A DNA stretch of 64,000 nt. Source: Hydractinia symbiolongicarpus (lineage: Eukaryota; Cnidaria; Hydrozoa; Anthoathecata; Hydractiniidae). Below the pieces are notes generated by a model. The model was not told the origin of the DNA and searched no databases. It was given only the letters and a program-made list of their open reading frames with translations. This document shows positions 45,824-59,495 of the stretch, in pieces (the first letter of the stretch is position 1; each line of letters starts with the position of its first letter). The stretch is from contig NC_079888.1 of the NCBI RefSeq assembly GCF_029227915.1, forward strand, positions 10,895,001 to 10,959,000. The letters run 5' to 3'. Made by a program: the position numbers and the translations under genes.

Positions 45824-48273
45824 TTACAACTTGGACCATTGAGTATCGTCAGGTGGGGCGCTACCGCTTTTGAGCAAAGCTGATCTTTCTGGTGTAGCGT
45901 TTAAGTAATGGTCAATATTTCCATTCACTAGCTTCATATCTTCTCTCGATTCTTTCAACTTTCTCAAAATATCTCCATACAAGGGAATATTTTTGCGCCG
46001 TATGAACGTTAAGTATTCACATTCTCGCAAGGTCAGGATTTTATAGATTTGTCTGGCTGGATTTCCGTTTCTTAGAAAGCAAGTGACCGTAACCACGTGA
46101 CCAAGCACGTTTATGAGGAACCCAATGATGGAGATCATGATGGAGAGCACCATGCAAAACCATAACACAATGAAAGTGTATTGGTACAGAATGTTTGGCG
46201 AGATTTCACAGATAAATTTGTTCGTATTGAAGAAGACATTCCTGATATCCATATGAGCTTCTTGAATTTCACAGTATCCAAAACTTGGAAGCAAAACGTT
46301 CCCTGGCTTTGGTATGTCTCCCTCGAAGAAATCAAACGCAGATGTATGGTTTAAACGAGACCACTCGGCCCACTTGAATCCATAGTTTTTAAAGTTTCCT
46401 AGCAACAGGTCGTTTGTAAACACAAAGCCGAGAACGTTGACGACAATGTAGAGAAGTTTGACGAAAGCATTCATTATGACGCGAATACGTAATTTCGTGA
46501 CGGAATTGACGTGGTAGTTAAAGTAATTTCGAACAACTTCATCAGCGTCTTTCTATAATGACAAAAAGCACATACGCAATCAAAGCAACCTCGTCCTAGA
46601 GCATCTTGTATTTTTTTTTAAATGGCGATGTTCGTATCGCCGCTTCGCCGCTTTGGTGTCGAAAATATTGACACTCAATTTTTCTCATTTTGCGCATCAT
46701 CAGAACTCCTGAGATAAACCTTGAGATTTATCTCCAGAAGCTCTGAGAACGAGAATAATTCTGATTAGAATTATTTCCTAATGTTAAGATTCATTCGAAC
46801 TAGAGGCTGTCAATTAAGTTACGCTCAAAACTGGCAACTGGTAGTGCTGTACTAGGCCAACTTCGTTCGTTACCCCTATTTCAAAACAAAAATCGTGCCA
46901 CTAGAAGTACCTGTTCTTTGGTGAGTGTGTCTCGCAAACTAATCATATCTGTGTTCACAATACGAAACAAAACATACGGCATATAAAACAATAGAGCCAA
47001 ACTAGCAATATAAAACGGCATCCATTGAAATTGAAGAAAGTATCTCTTCATCATCGGTTTACAATCTAAAGAAATAACATACATGGGAATGTTATGACGT
47101 ATAGACATTGTGGCAACACAGTGATTTGGATAAGTTCTCCTGTTAAACACTTATTTTCTAAATATCCAAGTATTCAAACAGGTACGCGATTTACTGGCTA
47201 TAGAGTTCGCTTCGCAACCACGACGTCCGTAGATCAGTCCACAGCGCTGGAATTTTTATCGAGTACCCCTACAACTGCTATGGGGTCAATCCATGCCATG
47301 TGAAAGCAAATTGAGTTGGTAATGCCGATGTATACCTAATGTATACATTCAAAACACAGAACCCACATGTGGCAGTCCTGTATAAATTTTGAGAATACTA
47401 CCACTACTCTATTGTGCTCTCATAAGTGCAAAAGTAGTTATATCATGTCAGCTTAAAAATTCTCCCCCAAACCAAATGTATAAGCTAATTGTAAATTTGA
47501 CTGCAATTTTCATGGACGTACCTGGGTTGGACATTCCTTGTCGTGTCATTGTTTCACATAAGTCACCATTCTCGAGTTGGCCGTCCTGATTCATATTTTT
47601 TGGTATGCCGTAATAATTGCACTCCTCCAAACGGTTCATCATTTCGGGGAAAACGTAAAACCCTACACAACATAATAGGATATTAACCAAATAGATTGTT
47701 TTTTGTTAATTGATTATATTTCGTTTCTTTTTTAGTATTAAACATATTATATATGCAGTTTTAAAAATAGGGTAGGGCCTGCTTAACATACAAAATCCTA
47801 GTAAATAGTTAACATTAATAGGATGCCAACCTTGTCCCCAAGACAACTTGTATATTTTTGACTATCGCCATGCCCATGTCAGATAGATCAAGATATAAAA
47901 GCCCTGGCGACGAGGTTAATAGGTTGCTGACTATTCATTACTACGACTGCTGTAAGTGAACATTGGTCCATTTCATGTCGCCCTTTTGACGTCTTGCATA
48001 AACGTCAATAAAGCGCAGTGGAAAGATAATTAAAAAAGATAAATTTTTACCTTGTATCCAACACGCAGAATGCACAAAACTGCCACTCAGATGACTATCC
48101 TTAGGTACCATGCATGCTACGGTGTCGTGGAACCAGTCCACACCCATAACTAGACAGGATATGATGAACATTTTCGGCATAAAGATCCGACAGAATTGAT
48201 CGGTGTAGCTGTCATGTCTGGGTTTGATTTTAATTGCAAGTATAGATTTAATATTGTTGGCGATAAGAGACAT
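45824..48273 (-). CDS. Innexin gap-junction/hemichannel protein, four exons
   Basis: Exons 48273-48051, 47662-47522, 47065-46911 and 46552-45824, all GT-AG, phases 1, 1, 0; 1,248 bases, 415 residues. Four membrane spans: about residues 30-45 (MFIISCLVMGVDWF), in exon 3 (MPFYIASLALLFYMPYVLF), and two in exon 4 (LYIVVNVLGFVFTNDLL; FIVLWFCMVLSIMISIIGFLINVLG). The family signature YxxxQWMPFYIASLALLFYMP is present. Each extracellular loop holds the expected two cysteines: CMVPKDSHLSGSFVHSACW in loop 1, YCEIQ...KFICEI in loop 2. The N-terminus and loop 1 are on exon 1. Innexins form intercellular channels; hydrozoans use them for electrical coupling. Intact and probably functional. Confidence 0.9.
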
Positions 48274-50507
48274 GACGTCAACTCACTGTGGTATAAAAAG
48301 GAATGAGGTTTATAATATGTTGATATATATTGGAAATAGAGACTTTTTACCGTTTTTTGAGTAAAGACTGGGTCGAAGGTAACATTACTTTAAAAGAGTT
48401 CAATGATCCTAATATCACATTTTTTTTAAAAAAACGTTGCAAAATTATTCGTCTTTGTTGGGCGAATATTTCTTTCCCGAAGAGTAACAGCTTTGAACCG
48501 AGGAGAATGAATGAATATATTTGTCGAAATGAGTAATGCATCATGAAGATTATATTCTGAGGCAAGTCAATTGTGTCCATCCTATAAGCGCATATTTTTT
48601 ATAGTTAAAAATTGATCGACTGGAATATCTGTACTTTCTAGTTTGGAATTTAGTGAGATTTGCTTGACGATGGAGATTTGACAGGATTGGAAAATATAGA
48701 TTGTGTCAAACTTATCTTTTAACATACATAGATATTGGTAAAAACGAAAAAAAAAATGTTCGGAAATTATTATTTTTTGAATTTTAGACTCGCATTTTAT
48801 ATGTTCTTAATTTTAAGAAGACATGCTCAACAATATAGGAAAAAAATGCATTATTTTGTTTACAAAAATTTATAATTATATAAATAATTGAACGCATCAT
48901 TGAACTTGTAATTGTGTTTTTTAATTATGTATGGTCGTATAATTATCTAAATATAGAAAACTTTGCCATTAATTTGGCATAGGGTTTAAAGTGAATTAAT
49001 TTAGAGGCATTTTCAAATTCAGTTTTCTGTCTGAAATTAACGCGGGTAGAAACAACCTCGTCTCGAGGGTTTCCTCTTTCCGAAGGCTCATTTCCATTTG
49101 ACTGCGTTTTTCGCTTTGGCGCAAAAATTCACTGAGTTTGTTTTTTGTTAAGCGTTGAAATTCGTTAATGCGAGAAAAAATTTACAGTCCCAGATTGTCA
49201 GAAAGAGAAAAACAGGTCTGGGGAAGAGGTTAAGATAGGAAATGAGGTGACCACTCAATGATGACACAAATTTAAAGCGGCAGAAAATTAAGGTGTGAGG
49301 GTGGCAATTTATTTTCAAGATTTACTGTAATAGAACATAGACTCAGATTTGCTAGAAAATCAGCAAATTATAGCCAGGAGTATATTCACGAAATGAGTAA
49401 CTGCTGTTCAATTTTTTTGAATATTTTTTTTAAGAATACCCGTAGCTAATAAATGACTGATTTAAAAAAAGTAAAAAATAAATAAATAAATTCTCATTAG
49501 AGAAAGTGATGAAATAATTTGCCGGTACGAAGGTTTTTCCCGAAGTAGAAATCAGTATGTGTAAAAACAACATATCGCTAAATATTGACAAAATACTCAC
49601 AATAGCAGCAACGCAGTTTTCAGCTTGTAGATTATCAACAAAATTCTTTGCACCCACATTTAAAAATGTAAATTAAAATCAATATCATAATCAGCATCGA
49701 GCTTACGCTAATTTTTGTTTTTATGACGTCATTCGAACTGGGCTTTACACCATGAAAAGAACGATCACATATTTAATTGCAACTTTTAGCGCTAACATTT
49801 TTTGTTAACACGACTCGAGACCTGACGAATCTGCAGGGACATCGGGTCAATTAGGTGCAGATAATTAAAAGCTGTGCGTGCTTTTTATGAAGTAGAATCG
49901 ATATTATAGAAGATTGGAAAGCTGGAAACAAGGTTGGCAAAAATAAAGTGTATAAAAAATATAAATGGCAGGGATTTTTATGTTTGATAGGGACCGTCCT
50001 TATTAATAAAAAAGACCTTTTAATTTTAACAAGACTCACATTTGTCCAAAACGCATATTGTTTTGTTGAAATAGTCAAACAATTTTTTGTTACGTTATTG
50101 AAACTTTCAAAGATTCGTATTTATTTCATTAAAACAAAGCAATCCTTCTTTTTTAATATTTTGTAACAATATTCTTTAATGTCCTTGATCTTCTCCATGT
50201 TAAGGCGGAATCACCACTTAAACGAAAATGGTTGAATCAATCAACAAAAGTAGAAAGCACTTTCACTTCTGCACCTATTTACGTCGACCGATTTAATCAA
50301 TTTCGTTCAAGTGAAAACCCGCTCTTAGTGCCACATTCTCTGTTGTAAATTCCAACCAACAAGCACGTTGATAATAATATGCACTCCTCCACCGAAGCTG
50401 AGGCACAAAATGCCTTGACTCAAATTATCGCATGTAGACAACTACCGGTGTATGTAGTAGAGACTGCATAAGACCGCTCTGACGGTCAAGTCCTTAAATG
50501 ACACACG
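48274..50507. other. Intergenic region between innexin and RNF113
   Basis: AT-rich, no confident gene. One minus-strand segment near 49600-49660 (KNFVDNLQAENCVAAI followed by GTGAGT) could be an exon of an unseen gene, but nothing supports it. Confidence 0.45.
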
Positions 50508-50809
50508 TCAAGAATCATCATCGCTTATATTAATTTCCGCATTAATGTCTGGTTTCTTCGCCTGTTCCTTCATCTTTTTAATAATCTCCTTCGCAGGGTT
50601 GAAAACTCCAAAAGTTTGTTCAGCGCAAACAAAACATCGAGCGGTTTTACGATAATGCGCGAGTGCGCACTTTTCACAGAAGTAATGTTTGCATTTCGTC
50701 ATCACAGGGTGGTCGAAAGTCTCTCGACATATATAACATGCAAACGGTAGCTCCTCATCCTCATCACTGTCTATTTCATACTTTGATTTGTCTTCCTGGT
50801 CATACGCTC
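50508..50809 (-). CDS. RNF113: RNF113/CWC24, last exon (RING finger)
   Basis: Exon from a TTCAG acceptor (exon base 50809) to TGA at 50508-50510, about 100 residues. An acidic linker ([13 protein letters not shown]) precedes a C3HC4 [24 protein letters not shown]. The following [20 protein letters not shown] is typical of RNF113/CWC24 after the RING. The exon begins with two bases that complete a codon from a phase-1 donor, exactly what the CCCH exon at 62953-63131 supplies. RNF113 is an E3 ligase component of the early activated spliceosome. The C-terminus is intact. Confidence 0.9.
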
Positions 50810-50944
50810 CTGAAAAAAAAAACAGATTTATTTAAAGTATAGCGCAAAGTTTGTGTGACTCAAGTTATGATGAAAATCAGTATTATGATTATACATCAGA
50901 ACTTAAGCTAGCTAGCTGTCTTTATCTTCCAAGGTTAAAAACAT

Positions 50945-51200
50945 CCATTGACGACTATGGTGGCCGAGAACTGCCACACGAAAAAAACTCTGTTTAATTG
51001 CGTTTTTAATTCATTTATTTATTTTTAATTTATTTAATTTCTGCTTTTTGTTTTTTATTTCAATTCATTTTACTTTCAATAATTTTTTTTGTTAATTTTT
51101 TTTTTAAATTCATTAACTTATTTTACTTTTAATTCATTTTTTATTTTTTCATTATTTTTATTTAAATTTATTATACTTTTACTTTTACCTTTTTTTCCTG
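50945..51200 (+). repeat. AT-rich arm, inverted partner of 58380-58700
   Basis: TATGGTGGCCGAGAACTGCC followed by ACACGAAAAAA, CTCTGTTTAATTGCG and a long T-rich low-complexity tail; the same order is read from the minus strand at 58700 downward. Probably terminal repeats of a 7.7-kb nested structure. Confidence 0.7.
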
Positions 51201-51651
51201 TTTATAAAAACGTTTTTATTGATTTCCGTCGCCGCTACGCGGGGCGGAATCTTTAAAATCGCCTGATGGAAGATAGATATATAAATGCATATCTAGAGAC
51301 AGCACAGAGCCTGGGCGCTGCTAAGTTTGTGTCCAGGCTAAAACCTCGAAAAATTTCAATACTTTCGAAAGCCAATGAAGATGCTTTATTTTAATCTATG
51401 TCAATTTAATGACCAATCTGAACAGAGATTGTGTACTCTTCGTGTGGCCAGAACATTTTGTGTACGGCCATGACTAAAAGTGCTTACATTTTGTTGGTCG
51501 CCCCCTTGCCACTTGCTGGCCTCTGATGGTTTGGTCGTAGCTGGGGAGCTAAGCACCTTTTTTAAAATCGTGTATTTTATCAGGTAAGAATTATTTTATA
51601 TTAAGTGAGAAAGGTGTGATGGCTAGCTAACTATCTCAATTTTTGGTGCTG

Positions 51652-53014
<1,363 letters not shown>

Positions 53015-53041
53015 GTTAGGGTTAGGGTTAGGGTTAGGGTT
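53015..53041 (+). repeat. Interstitial telomere-type repeats
   Basis: Four full TTAGGG units and part of a fifth directly after the satellite and before a short TATATAT run. Confidence 0.95.
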
Positions 53042-53119
53042 ATATATATTACTTTGGCTTTTCTAATGGCTAGTGACGTTTAGTCCAACCCCGGGCCTGT
53101 CAACCCAGATAAAATAGTA

Positions 53120-53431
53120 ATGGGCTCATTTCATCAAGGTCATTCTAGATTTGGAGAATCAGCGGGTAGCCAATGCGTGTGCAATGCTTTGTGGGCCATC
53201 TGTTACCCTTCTATTGCGTCTGTGCGTTACTGGACTGAATGGGATCTTGATCGTATTTTTACACTAGGGAATGATCTTTACGTCATCCTAGGTTACACCA
53301 GTCAATATCTTGCTTTAGACGAACTGCCCAATTCAATTGCAACTAAAAACGGGAATATTCAAATTGAAAAGTCAGATTCCTATTTATTTGAACTTTCGAG
53401 AAATAGTACTTCCTTTCTCCGTGCCCAGTAA
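53120..53431 (+). pseudogene. Cysteine-protease-like fragment (OTU / herpes-tegument C76-like N-terminus)
   Basis: 103 residues starting MGSFHQGHSRFGESAGSQC, with CVCNALWAIC after it, then WTEWDLDRIFTLGNDLYVIL and LALDELPNSI. The pattern GSFHQG...RFG...AGxQCxxNAL marks the start of viral/transposon deubiquitinase-like domains, with the Cys of GSQC as presumed nucleophile. The later Asp/His part is missing, so it is a fragment. Such ORFs often ride on large transposons. The family call is moderate at best; no partner gene is adjacent. Confidence 0.45.
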
Positions 53432-53795
53432 TATGCCAATTATCTCACGCTATTTCGCAGTGGAAACTAAGCATAAGAAGTGAGACGATATTTGAACTAA
53501 TATCGTTATTCAGAGGAAAGTGGGTAAATTTTACTATCTTGAAGCGGAAGAAAATTTTCTTTTTTACTTTCGTGGATAAACAATTCTCACTCACACATTT
53601 AAAGTTCTCAGTCGCGCTGACCTCAAGGCCTAAGGGCCTCTAGTTTATTAGATTGTATTTTAACATTGCAGGTTAGTTACAATAATAATTGAGAATTGGG
53701 ATAGTCAGTGATTTGTTTACCCCATAATTCTCCGTTTTCAAGGTACACTTCAAATTTCCAGGCTATTGACGGAAATCTTCAAGCCGCAGGGCTTC
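53432..53795. other. Non-coding part of the RNF113 intron
   Basis: No feature beyond AT-rich sequence and a GGAAATCTTCAAG...CAGGGCTTCTTGTT stretch loosely similar to one at 62823-62855. Confidence 0.4.
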
Positions 53796-54514
53796 TTGTT
53801 TTAAATTTTTAAAATCGATTTGTCGCTTAGCTGAGAGCTGCCATAGTATACCACAATGCATTTCGACTACATTAACACGTGCGCAAGTAAAAACCAGCCC
53901 AGTAGAAAATTTTACAACACGTGCGCACGGAGAAGCTAATTCAAAATATTAACTCGAGAAGCAAGAAATAACAAAAAAAAGAAACAATCCAGGTAAATCT
54001 ATGTTATGACAATGTATTAAAATGCGTAGTTTGGGTAAGGACCAGGTTGCTTGGTGAATAAAGGTTTAGATTCCCTCTTTTTCATTAGAACATATAAGGA
54101 TTTCATTGGTCAAACCAAACATTTAGAACGAGAATTGTTCTTAGTTTTCCTCTCATTTTATATGGAAAACCGTGTATTAATCATAAGTTAAAAATTCTTC
54201 TCTTTACCGCAAAACTATAATTTGCATAGCAATTAATTAAAAGATAGTTATAAGGCCTAGATTAGACGCCTCATTTTTGCCGTGCGAAACTTAATTAAAT
54301 TAAAATCGGCAAAAGAGCGACATTGGTATTTAGTTCGACACGGCGTGGAATTATACGCCGAGTTAAACTAAATGCCATGCATTTAAAATATCCGTGGTTT
54401 ATTGTTCCACTCAATTTCACAATAAAAGTAAAATATTGTAACAGGGTCGGTGTGACCATGAACAAAATAAAATCTACGTGTTTCCTTTCATGCTGTATTT
54501 TAAAGGAAAGAGTA

Positions 54515-55793
54515 ATGGCGAGAGAAGATATCATTTGTTTAGTTTTGGAATATTTAAGAAATAAAGCATCCTGGTATGCAAGAAGAAGAAGAATTTTGGT
54601 GATTTTAGTATCAGCGATTCATCGCTGACAGAGATTGTTGTCGAGATATCGCTACCTGGTTTCAAAGCAGCATAACGAAAGTTTAAACAGACCAAGAAGG
54701 ATCCGATGTTGTAGACGTTTTCGAAGAAATGCTGGATGGTGGGAGATGGTTTCAAACGAGTATTCTGATAAAAGATTTAAAGAAACTTTCAGAGTCAGTA
54801 GGGAAACTTTTCAGTATATCTTGGCTAACATTGAGGCTGATATTTCCAAGCAAACAACATCAGAACAACCAATTAGTCCAGACATGCGCCTTGCAATATG
54901 CTTATATAAACTAGCTAGAGGAGATTATAATTACACATTGTCCGAAATGTCAGGAATAGGCGAGTCGACTGTTATAAAGATCGTGGAAGAAGTTTGCCAA
55001 GCAGTAGTAGAAAATTTATGGGTTGACGCTGTTGAGAAACATTTTCCGAAAACAAAGGAAGACTTTGAATCAAAAATGAAGGAAATGGAATCCGAATGGC
55101 AGTTTTCTTATAGTTTTTCAGCCATCGATGGCTCTCATTTACCAATTAAGTGCCCACCTGGAGGAGGAGAGTCAATGAAACAATACCATAATTTTAAAAA
55201 TTTTTACTCCGTTATTCTTCTAGCCCTAGTTGATGCTAAATACAGATTTAATTGGGCAAGTCTTGGTGCACCCGGTAACACTCATGACTCCACGTTATTT
55301 CAATCAACAAACTTGTGGTCAAAAATTATTTCTGGTGACGTTTTACCAAATACAATGTGTAACATCGAAGATATCTGTTTTCCTCCATTAATTTTAGGAG
55401 ATGGCGCTTTCCCTAAGAGGATATGGATAACAAAACCATATGGTGATGCTGTTTTGTCAGAGCGCAAAAGATATTTTAATTACCGCCTTAGCCGTGCTAG
55501 AATGGTTAGTGAAGGTGCATTTGGTAAACTAAAGGGTCGCTGGCGAATTTTAAGTAAAAAGTGCGAAAGTCATAAGGAAACAGTTAAAAAAAATGGGTTT
55601 AGCTTGTGTTGTTTTGCACAATATCTGTATTGAAAAAGGGGACGTTATTCCACGTAACATTGATTTATCAGTTGATCCACTGACAAACAAGAGGAGACCG
55701 CAATCGAAACTACGAGATTTGCTGCAAATGACAAGCACGAACCAAAGAAAATTGAGAGACAGTCCCTTAAAATTCAAAATTGATAAGGGATAA
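54515..55793 (+). pseudogene. Harbinger transposase (DDE_Tnp_4), two lesions
   Basis: From ATG 54515 about 426 codons. The catalytic triad is kept: Asp in SAIDGSHLP (55125), Asp in LILGDGAFP (55398), Glu in VSEGAFGKLKGRWR (55510). An upstream helix-turn-helix-like region (YTLSEMSGIGESTVIKIVEEV) fits target recognition. Lesions: one in-frame TGA at 54626-54628 and a one-base frameshift in an A8 run at about 55587-55594; the C-terminus (HNICIEKGDVIP...) continues in the other frame to TAA near 55791. Otherwise intact, so the copy is young. Confidence 0.9.
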
Positions 55794-55883
55794 AATAGCA
55801 GATAGCTTTTTTAATGAAAAGACGAGGAAACATTGTAAACTTTTTCAATGTCTAAAATAATATTTTACAACAACTAAAAACCT

Positions 55884-56941
55884 TTATAAATTTTCATACA
55901 CTGGTCCTTCTTTATCCATATTTAAACGATGGTAGCTCATACCATATCTAGCATGACTATGGTGCTGTTGTGGATGAGGGGGTGGGGAATTCATGAAATT
56001 CCATGGTGTATATGCCTGGTGTACTGGTTGTTGAACAATTGGCTGCTGGACAGGCATTGTCACCATCCGTTCTAAAAGTGCCATGAATCTGTTATCACGT
56101 TGTTGCTGTCTGTCGCTTTCTTCTTTCAAAAAATCTAATATTTTTTCTGTAGGATCATTTGAAAGTGCATTGTTAATATCACATAAACCTTGAGTGATGT
56201 TTTCCTCCCTCCACGTTTTTGCTTTTTTTGTTGTTTCGTGAATTGGTACAAATAACTTTCTTTTTTTATTATTACCAGGACAGTTGTCAGTTTCATTACT
56301 GGAAGGCGGTGTGGTTTCGCTACCACTTGGCACACCAGCTTGTGCACAATTTGGCTCCAGTGATTGTTCGGGTTGACAACTGTCCATGGATTTTACGACT
56401 GCAAATAGTTTGTTGAACCATGTGCCAAAATTCTTGTCTTCTTGAAATCTTTGGATTCCTGAAGCTGTTTTAATTTTTAGGGCAGCTTCCCTACAAGCTG
56501 TCATGCAACGTTTGAATTTTTGCCTTGTTTGATTAATGTCAAAAGGAAATTCGACACCTCTCAACTCGCACCTTCCTTTTAGCTCTTCAATTACCAGCTT
56601 ATAGTAATCACTGTTTTTAACGTTTTTTATATTGGTTAATAGTAGCTTTTTTTTAAATTTTCATCCTCAATGATGATATCTACTAAATCATTAACCATAT
56701 CTGTTTGCCAATGAGATTTTCGTCCAGTTTTACTACCTTTTTTCTTTGTGTGTTTTTTCATAAATACTTCAAAATTATCAGCATCCTCTTCACTCTCATC
56801 TGATGACATTGGATTGTCTTGTGTTATTGTTGATAATAATGGCAAACTCTGCAAAAATAACAAAAAAATATATATAATAATGATTAGGTTAGAAAGTGCT
56901 TTTACTGGTTATAAATTCTAACTCACCAATTCTTCAGACAT
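55884..56941 (-). pseudogene. Harbinger second gene: Myb/SANT-like DNA-binding protein
   Basis: Exon 1 is 56941-56927 (MSEEL), a short intron follows (GTGAGT...TTGCAG), and exon 2 starts at 56848. The protein begins with an acidic, Ser-rich part (SSDESEEDADNFEVF), then a Myb/SANT-like domain: HWQTDMVNDLVDIIIEDENLKK, a frame change in an A8 run at about 56650, then LRGVEFPFDINQTRQKFKRCMTACREA. A His/Gln/Pro-rich tail ends at 55884. In Harbinger elements this partner imports the transposase and binds the ends. One missing A explains the break. Confidence 0.85.
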
Positions 56942-57312
56942 TTTAAGTTTGTTTGTTTACTTTCATTCAGTATGCTCTCCTCGTGCTTCAAACAAATTTG
57001 CGCGGGACGTTTAAAATTAATTCGAGTTATATTACTGCGCATGCGTACTTTTCACTCGGAAAATAAAAACCCGATTTTTTTTAGTTTAGCTCGACAAAAA
57101 TTAGCCATCTAATCCCGTGCCTCACTTTTGCCGATTGAATCGGCAAATTCTGCTGTACTTTTTGAATAACGTCGACCTAATTATTTACGTTGAATTAGAC
57201 GTCGTCTTTTAGTCGAACTAAATAGACATAGATTTTTTTACGCTATTTTAATTAAGTTTCGCACGGCAAACATGAGGCATCTAATCTAGGCCTAAAAGAC
57301 GCTATCGTACAA

Positions 57313-57813
57313 ATGAATGAGATCTTTTATAACAAAGGAACTGGCTTTCTATTGTCCTTTTCAGCTGCTATTACAGGTTTCAATCTTTCTACTAACATCT
57401 GTTTGTTTTATATAGAGGCGCAAGTAACCTGCCCATTGTCTTGTGTATGTTGGCAAAAACTACCCATGGAAGGACATGTAGGAAAATTCTTTCTTAACAG
57501 TGTAAAACCCTTTTTTCAAAAAACCGGTTTCTACTATGTCATGACAATTTTTATGCTTCCTTTATTTAGAATGACTGATTTTAAAGTTTCCCGAAAAGCC
57601 GTTGATGCAAAGAGAACAAAACCAACCACGTCAGCGGGAAAGGACAAGTTTTGCAATAAAATTAAAGATATTTTGCAAAGGAAAGAAATTGTAGTGCAAA
57701 GACTAACGACTGACGTGCAAGGGAAGGAGCAAAAGTATTTAAGGATATGTCCGCAGGAATTAGTCTCATACGAAAAAATTACGATTGAAAACATTAAAAA
57801 AGCATGTTTTTAA
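57313..57813 (+). CDS. Unrecognised frame beside the Harbinger element
   Basis: 166 residues. The first 90 are hydrophobic and irregular, probably not coding. The last 80 (from MTDFKVSRKAVDAKRTKPTT to VVQRLTTDVQGKEQKYLRIC and YEKITIENIKKACF) read like a compact alpha/beta domain and may be a real exon or a transposon gene remnant. Frames at 57890-58080 continue in pieces (MDAIRSSC; TIEERTGERSEAIQRS). I do not recognise the family. Confidence 0.3.
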   Translation: MNEIFYNKGTGFLLSFSAAITGFNLSTNICLFYIEAQVTCPLSCVCWQKLPMEGHVGKFFLNSVKPFFQKTGFYYVMTIFMLPLFRMTDFKVSRKAVDAKRTKPTTSAGKDKFCNKIKDILQRKEIVVQRLTTDVQGKEQKYLRICPQELVSYEKITIENIKKACF

Positions 57814-58379
57814 TTTTTCAGCATAGCGCCAAAACACTCCATCACTTAACATCTTTAAATATTATTTTTGTAAGATGCGATGTCCTGGTCACCAAATATG
57901 AAAACTGTCGAGTTTGACATTGCTCAAATTGAAGAAGTCATGGATGCAATCAGGTCTTCATGTTGTAGAAGATGATTTCCTGACCATTGAAGAAAGAACA
58001 GGAGAAAGAAGCGAAGCAATTCAGCGAAGCTTACAAATACGTTATAGAAAAACTGGGATAGTGAAATGTTTGTATTGTGTGTTGTTATATGTAAAATATA
58101 TTAACCGATACTTTAATTAGACTATTTTTTTGTACAGACCCTTAATCTAAACCACGCCAATCTTGAAATGGAGTCTAAGTAAGGTTTGTCTAACAATACA
58201 GGAGCTTATGACAATATAGAAACCAGGTGTAGCTGCTAATGACAATAAAGCAACAAGATGTCTAACACTACATGTCCTTATGACAATATAGAAACCAGGT
58301 GTTCGAATGGCATTATGGTATACTATGGCAGCTCTTGACCAAGCCAGATTTTAAATTTATGCAAAACAAGTTTAAATTA

Positions 58380-58700
58380 AAATTAAAAACAAAATAAAAA
58401 AAGATATAAGCTGCTGATTTTTTATGCAAAGTGAAATAAATTAAAATAGAAAAAGCAAATTAAATTGAAAGTAGAAATAAAATAAAAGTATAATTAAGTT
58501 GAATTTTTTTAAAAGTAAAATAAATTAAAATAGAAAAAGCAAATTAAAAATAAATTAAATTGAAAATAGAAGTAAAATAAAAGTTAATAAAAAACAAAAA
58601 ACAGAAATTAAATAAATTTATAAATAAATAAATAAATCAAAAACGCAATTAAACAGAGTTTTTTCGTGTGGCAGTTCTCGGCCACCATAAACGACTTATA
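58380..58700 (-). repeat. AT-rich arm, inverted partner of 50945-51200
   Basis: Low-complexity AAATTAAAATAGAAAAAGC runs ending in GTGTGGCAGTTCTCGGCCACC near 58680, the complement of the left arm. Confidence 0.7.
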
Positions 58701-59495
58701 ATATTCATCCCCTATTCTTTAATGGCGGTAATCAATTTCATGTTGATTTCAATCAATAAATCGTTCAAGCATTAATTTCCTTTGTTTTAATCTTAATTAC
58801 TATGGATTGGTTCAAAATATTTAGAAAAAAAAATTTAAGGCGGGATTTTGCGGACATTTACAAACGCATTTTACATTTCTGAATAAAAAACAAGGGTGAA
58901 TTGGGTATGTGGTACAACAAATCTGTATGCTCATTTCCGTTGTATTTAATTTATCTACTCCCCAGCCGCGGATCCAGGGTTAGTCAGATAAGTCGCGTGA
59001 CTAAGTGTAAATTTGACGAAAAATGTTAGCCAAGCGAATGATGTCGACGATCCAGGTGTTGCAGACGGAGCACGTTAAAAAATCAGATTGTTTACGGCGA
59101 AAAGCCATGGTTCACAGCCCTCTCCATTTCGCCTATGGCGATGTTGACGTCAAAGTTGTGACGTCGCTACCATATAGACTGAGAGGGTTGCAAATTATAG
59201 CTTACAGATTTTGACTGATTCATTTTGACTAATCAGTCACTTAGTCAGTCAAAATTCAAATAGCTATGGCCCGCAACCCTCCCCATCACACCTAAGGGGC
59301 ATGTGACGTCAAAATCGTGACGTAATTTTTACACTCTATGCGTAGTCCAACAATATGTGGCACGTAGCCGGCGTAGGAAATTTATGTTCCGTACTGCGTG
59401 GTTACTTATAACCTGTTAGGCTATAGTTTTAACTCCCATCCGTTAGGATTAGTCAAAGACTCACGCTTTTTGGCTTGGATTCTTTCCGTACTATC

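Larger units (their letters stand above)
54254..57292. mobile_element. PIF/Harbinger transposon, complete ends
   Basis: TIRs of about 47 bp with two mismatches starting GGCCTAGATTAGA at 54254 and ending at 57292; target duplication TAA (54251-54253, 57293-57295), the 3-bp type of Harbinger. 3,039 bp with two oppositely oriented genes, the normal two-gene layout. Confidence 0.92.
53798..58375. mobile_element. Outer DNA transposon hosting the Harbinger element
   Basis: Inverted ends of about 65 bp: the strand from 53798 (CTTGTTTTAAATTT ... GAGCTGCCATAGTATACCA) matches the minus strand from 58375. Near the right end a 43-bp unit (GTCTAAC..TACA...TTATGACAATATAGAAACCAGGTGT) is present twice (58190 and 58259). 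Internal sequence outside the Harbinger includes the 57313 frame. No transposase recognised. Confidence 0.55.

Noticed and set aside
49430-49657. Minus-strand exon with GTGAGT donor
   Set aside because: One donor-like site and 16 plausible residues are not enough; no partner exon found.
59023-59214. 63-codon frame at the left end of the OTU transposon
   Set aside because: Overlaps the non-coding tandem pair with GACGTCAAA motifs; no domain.
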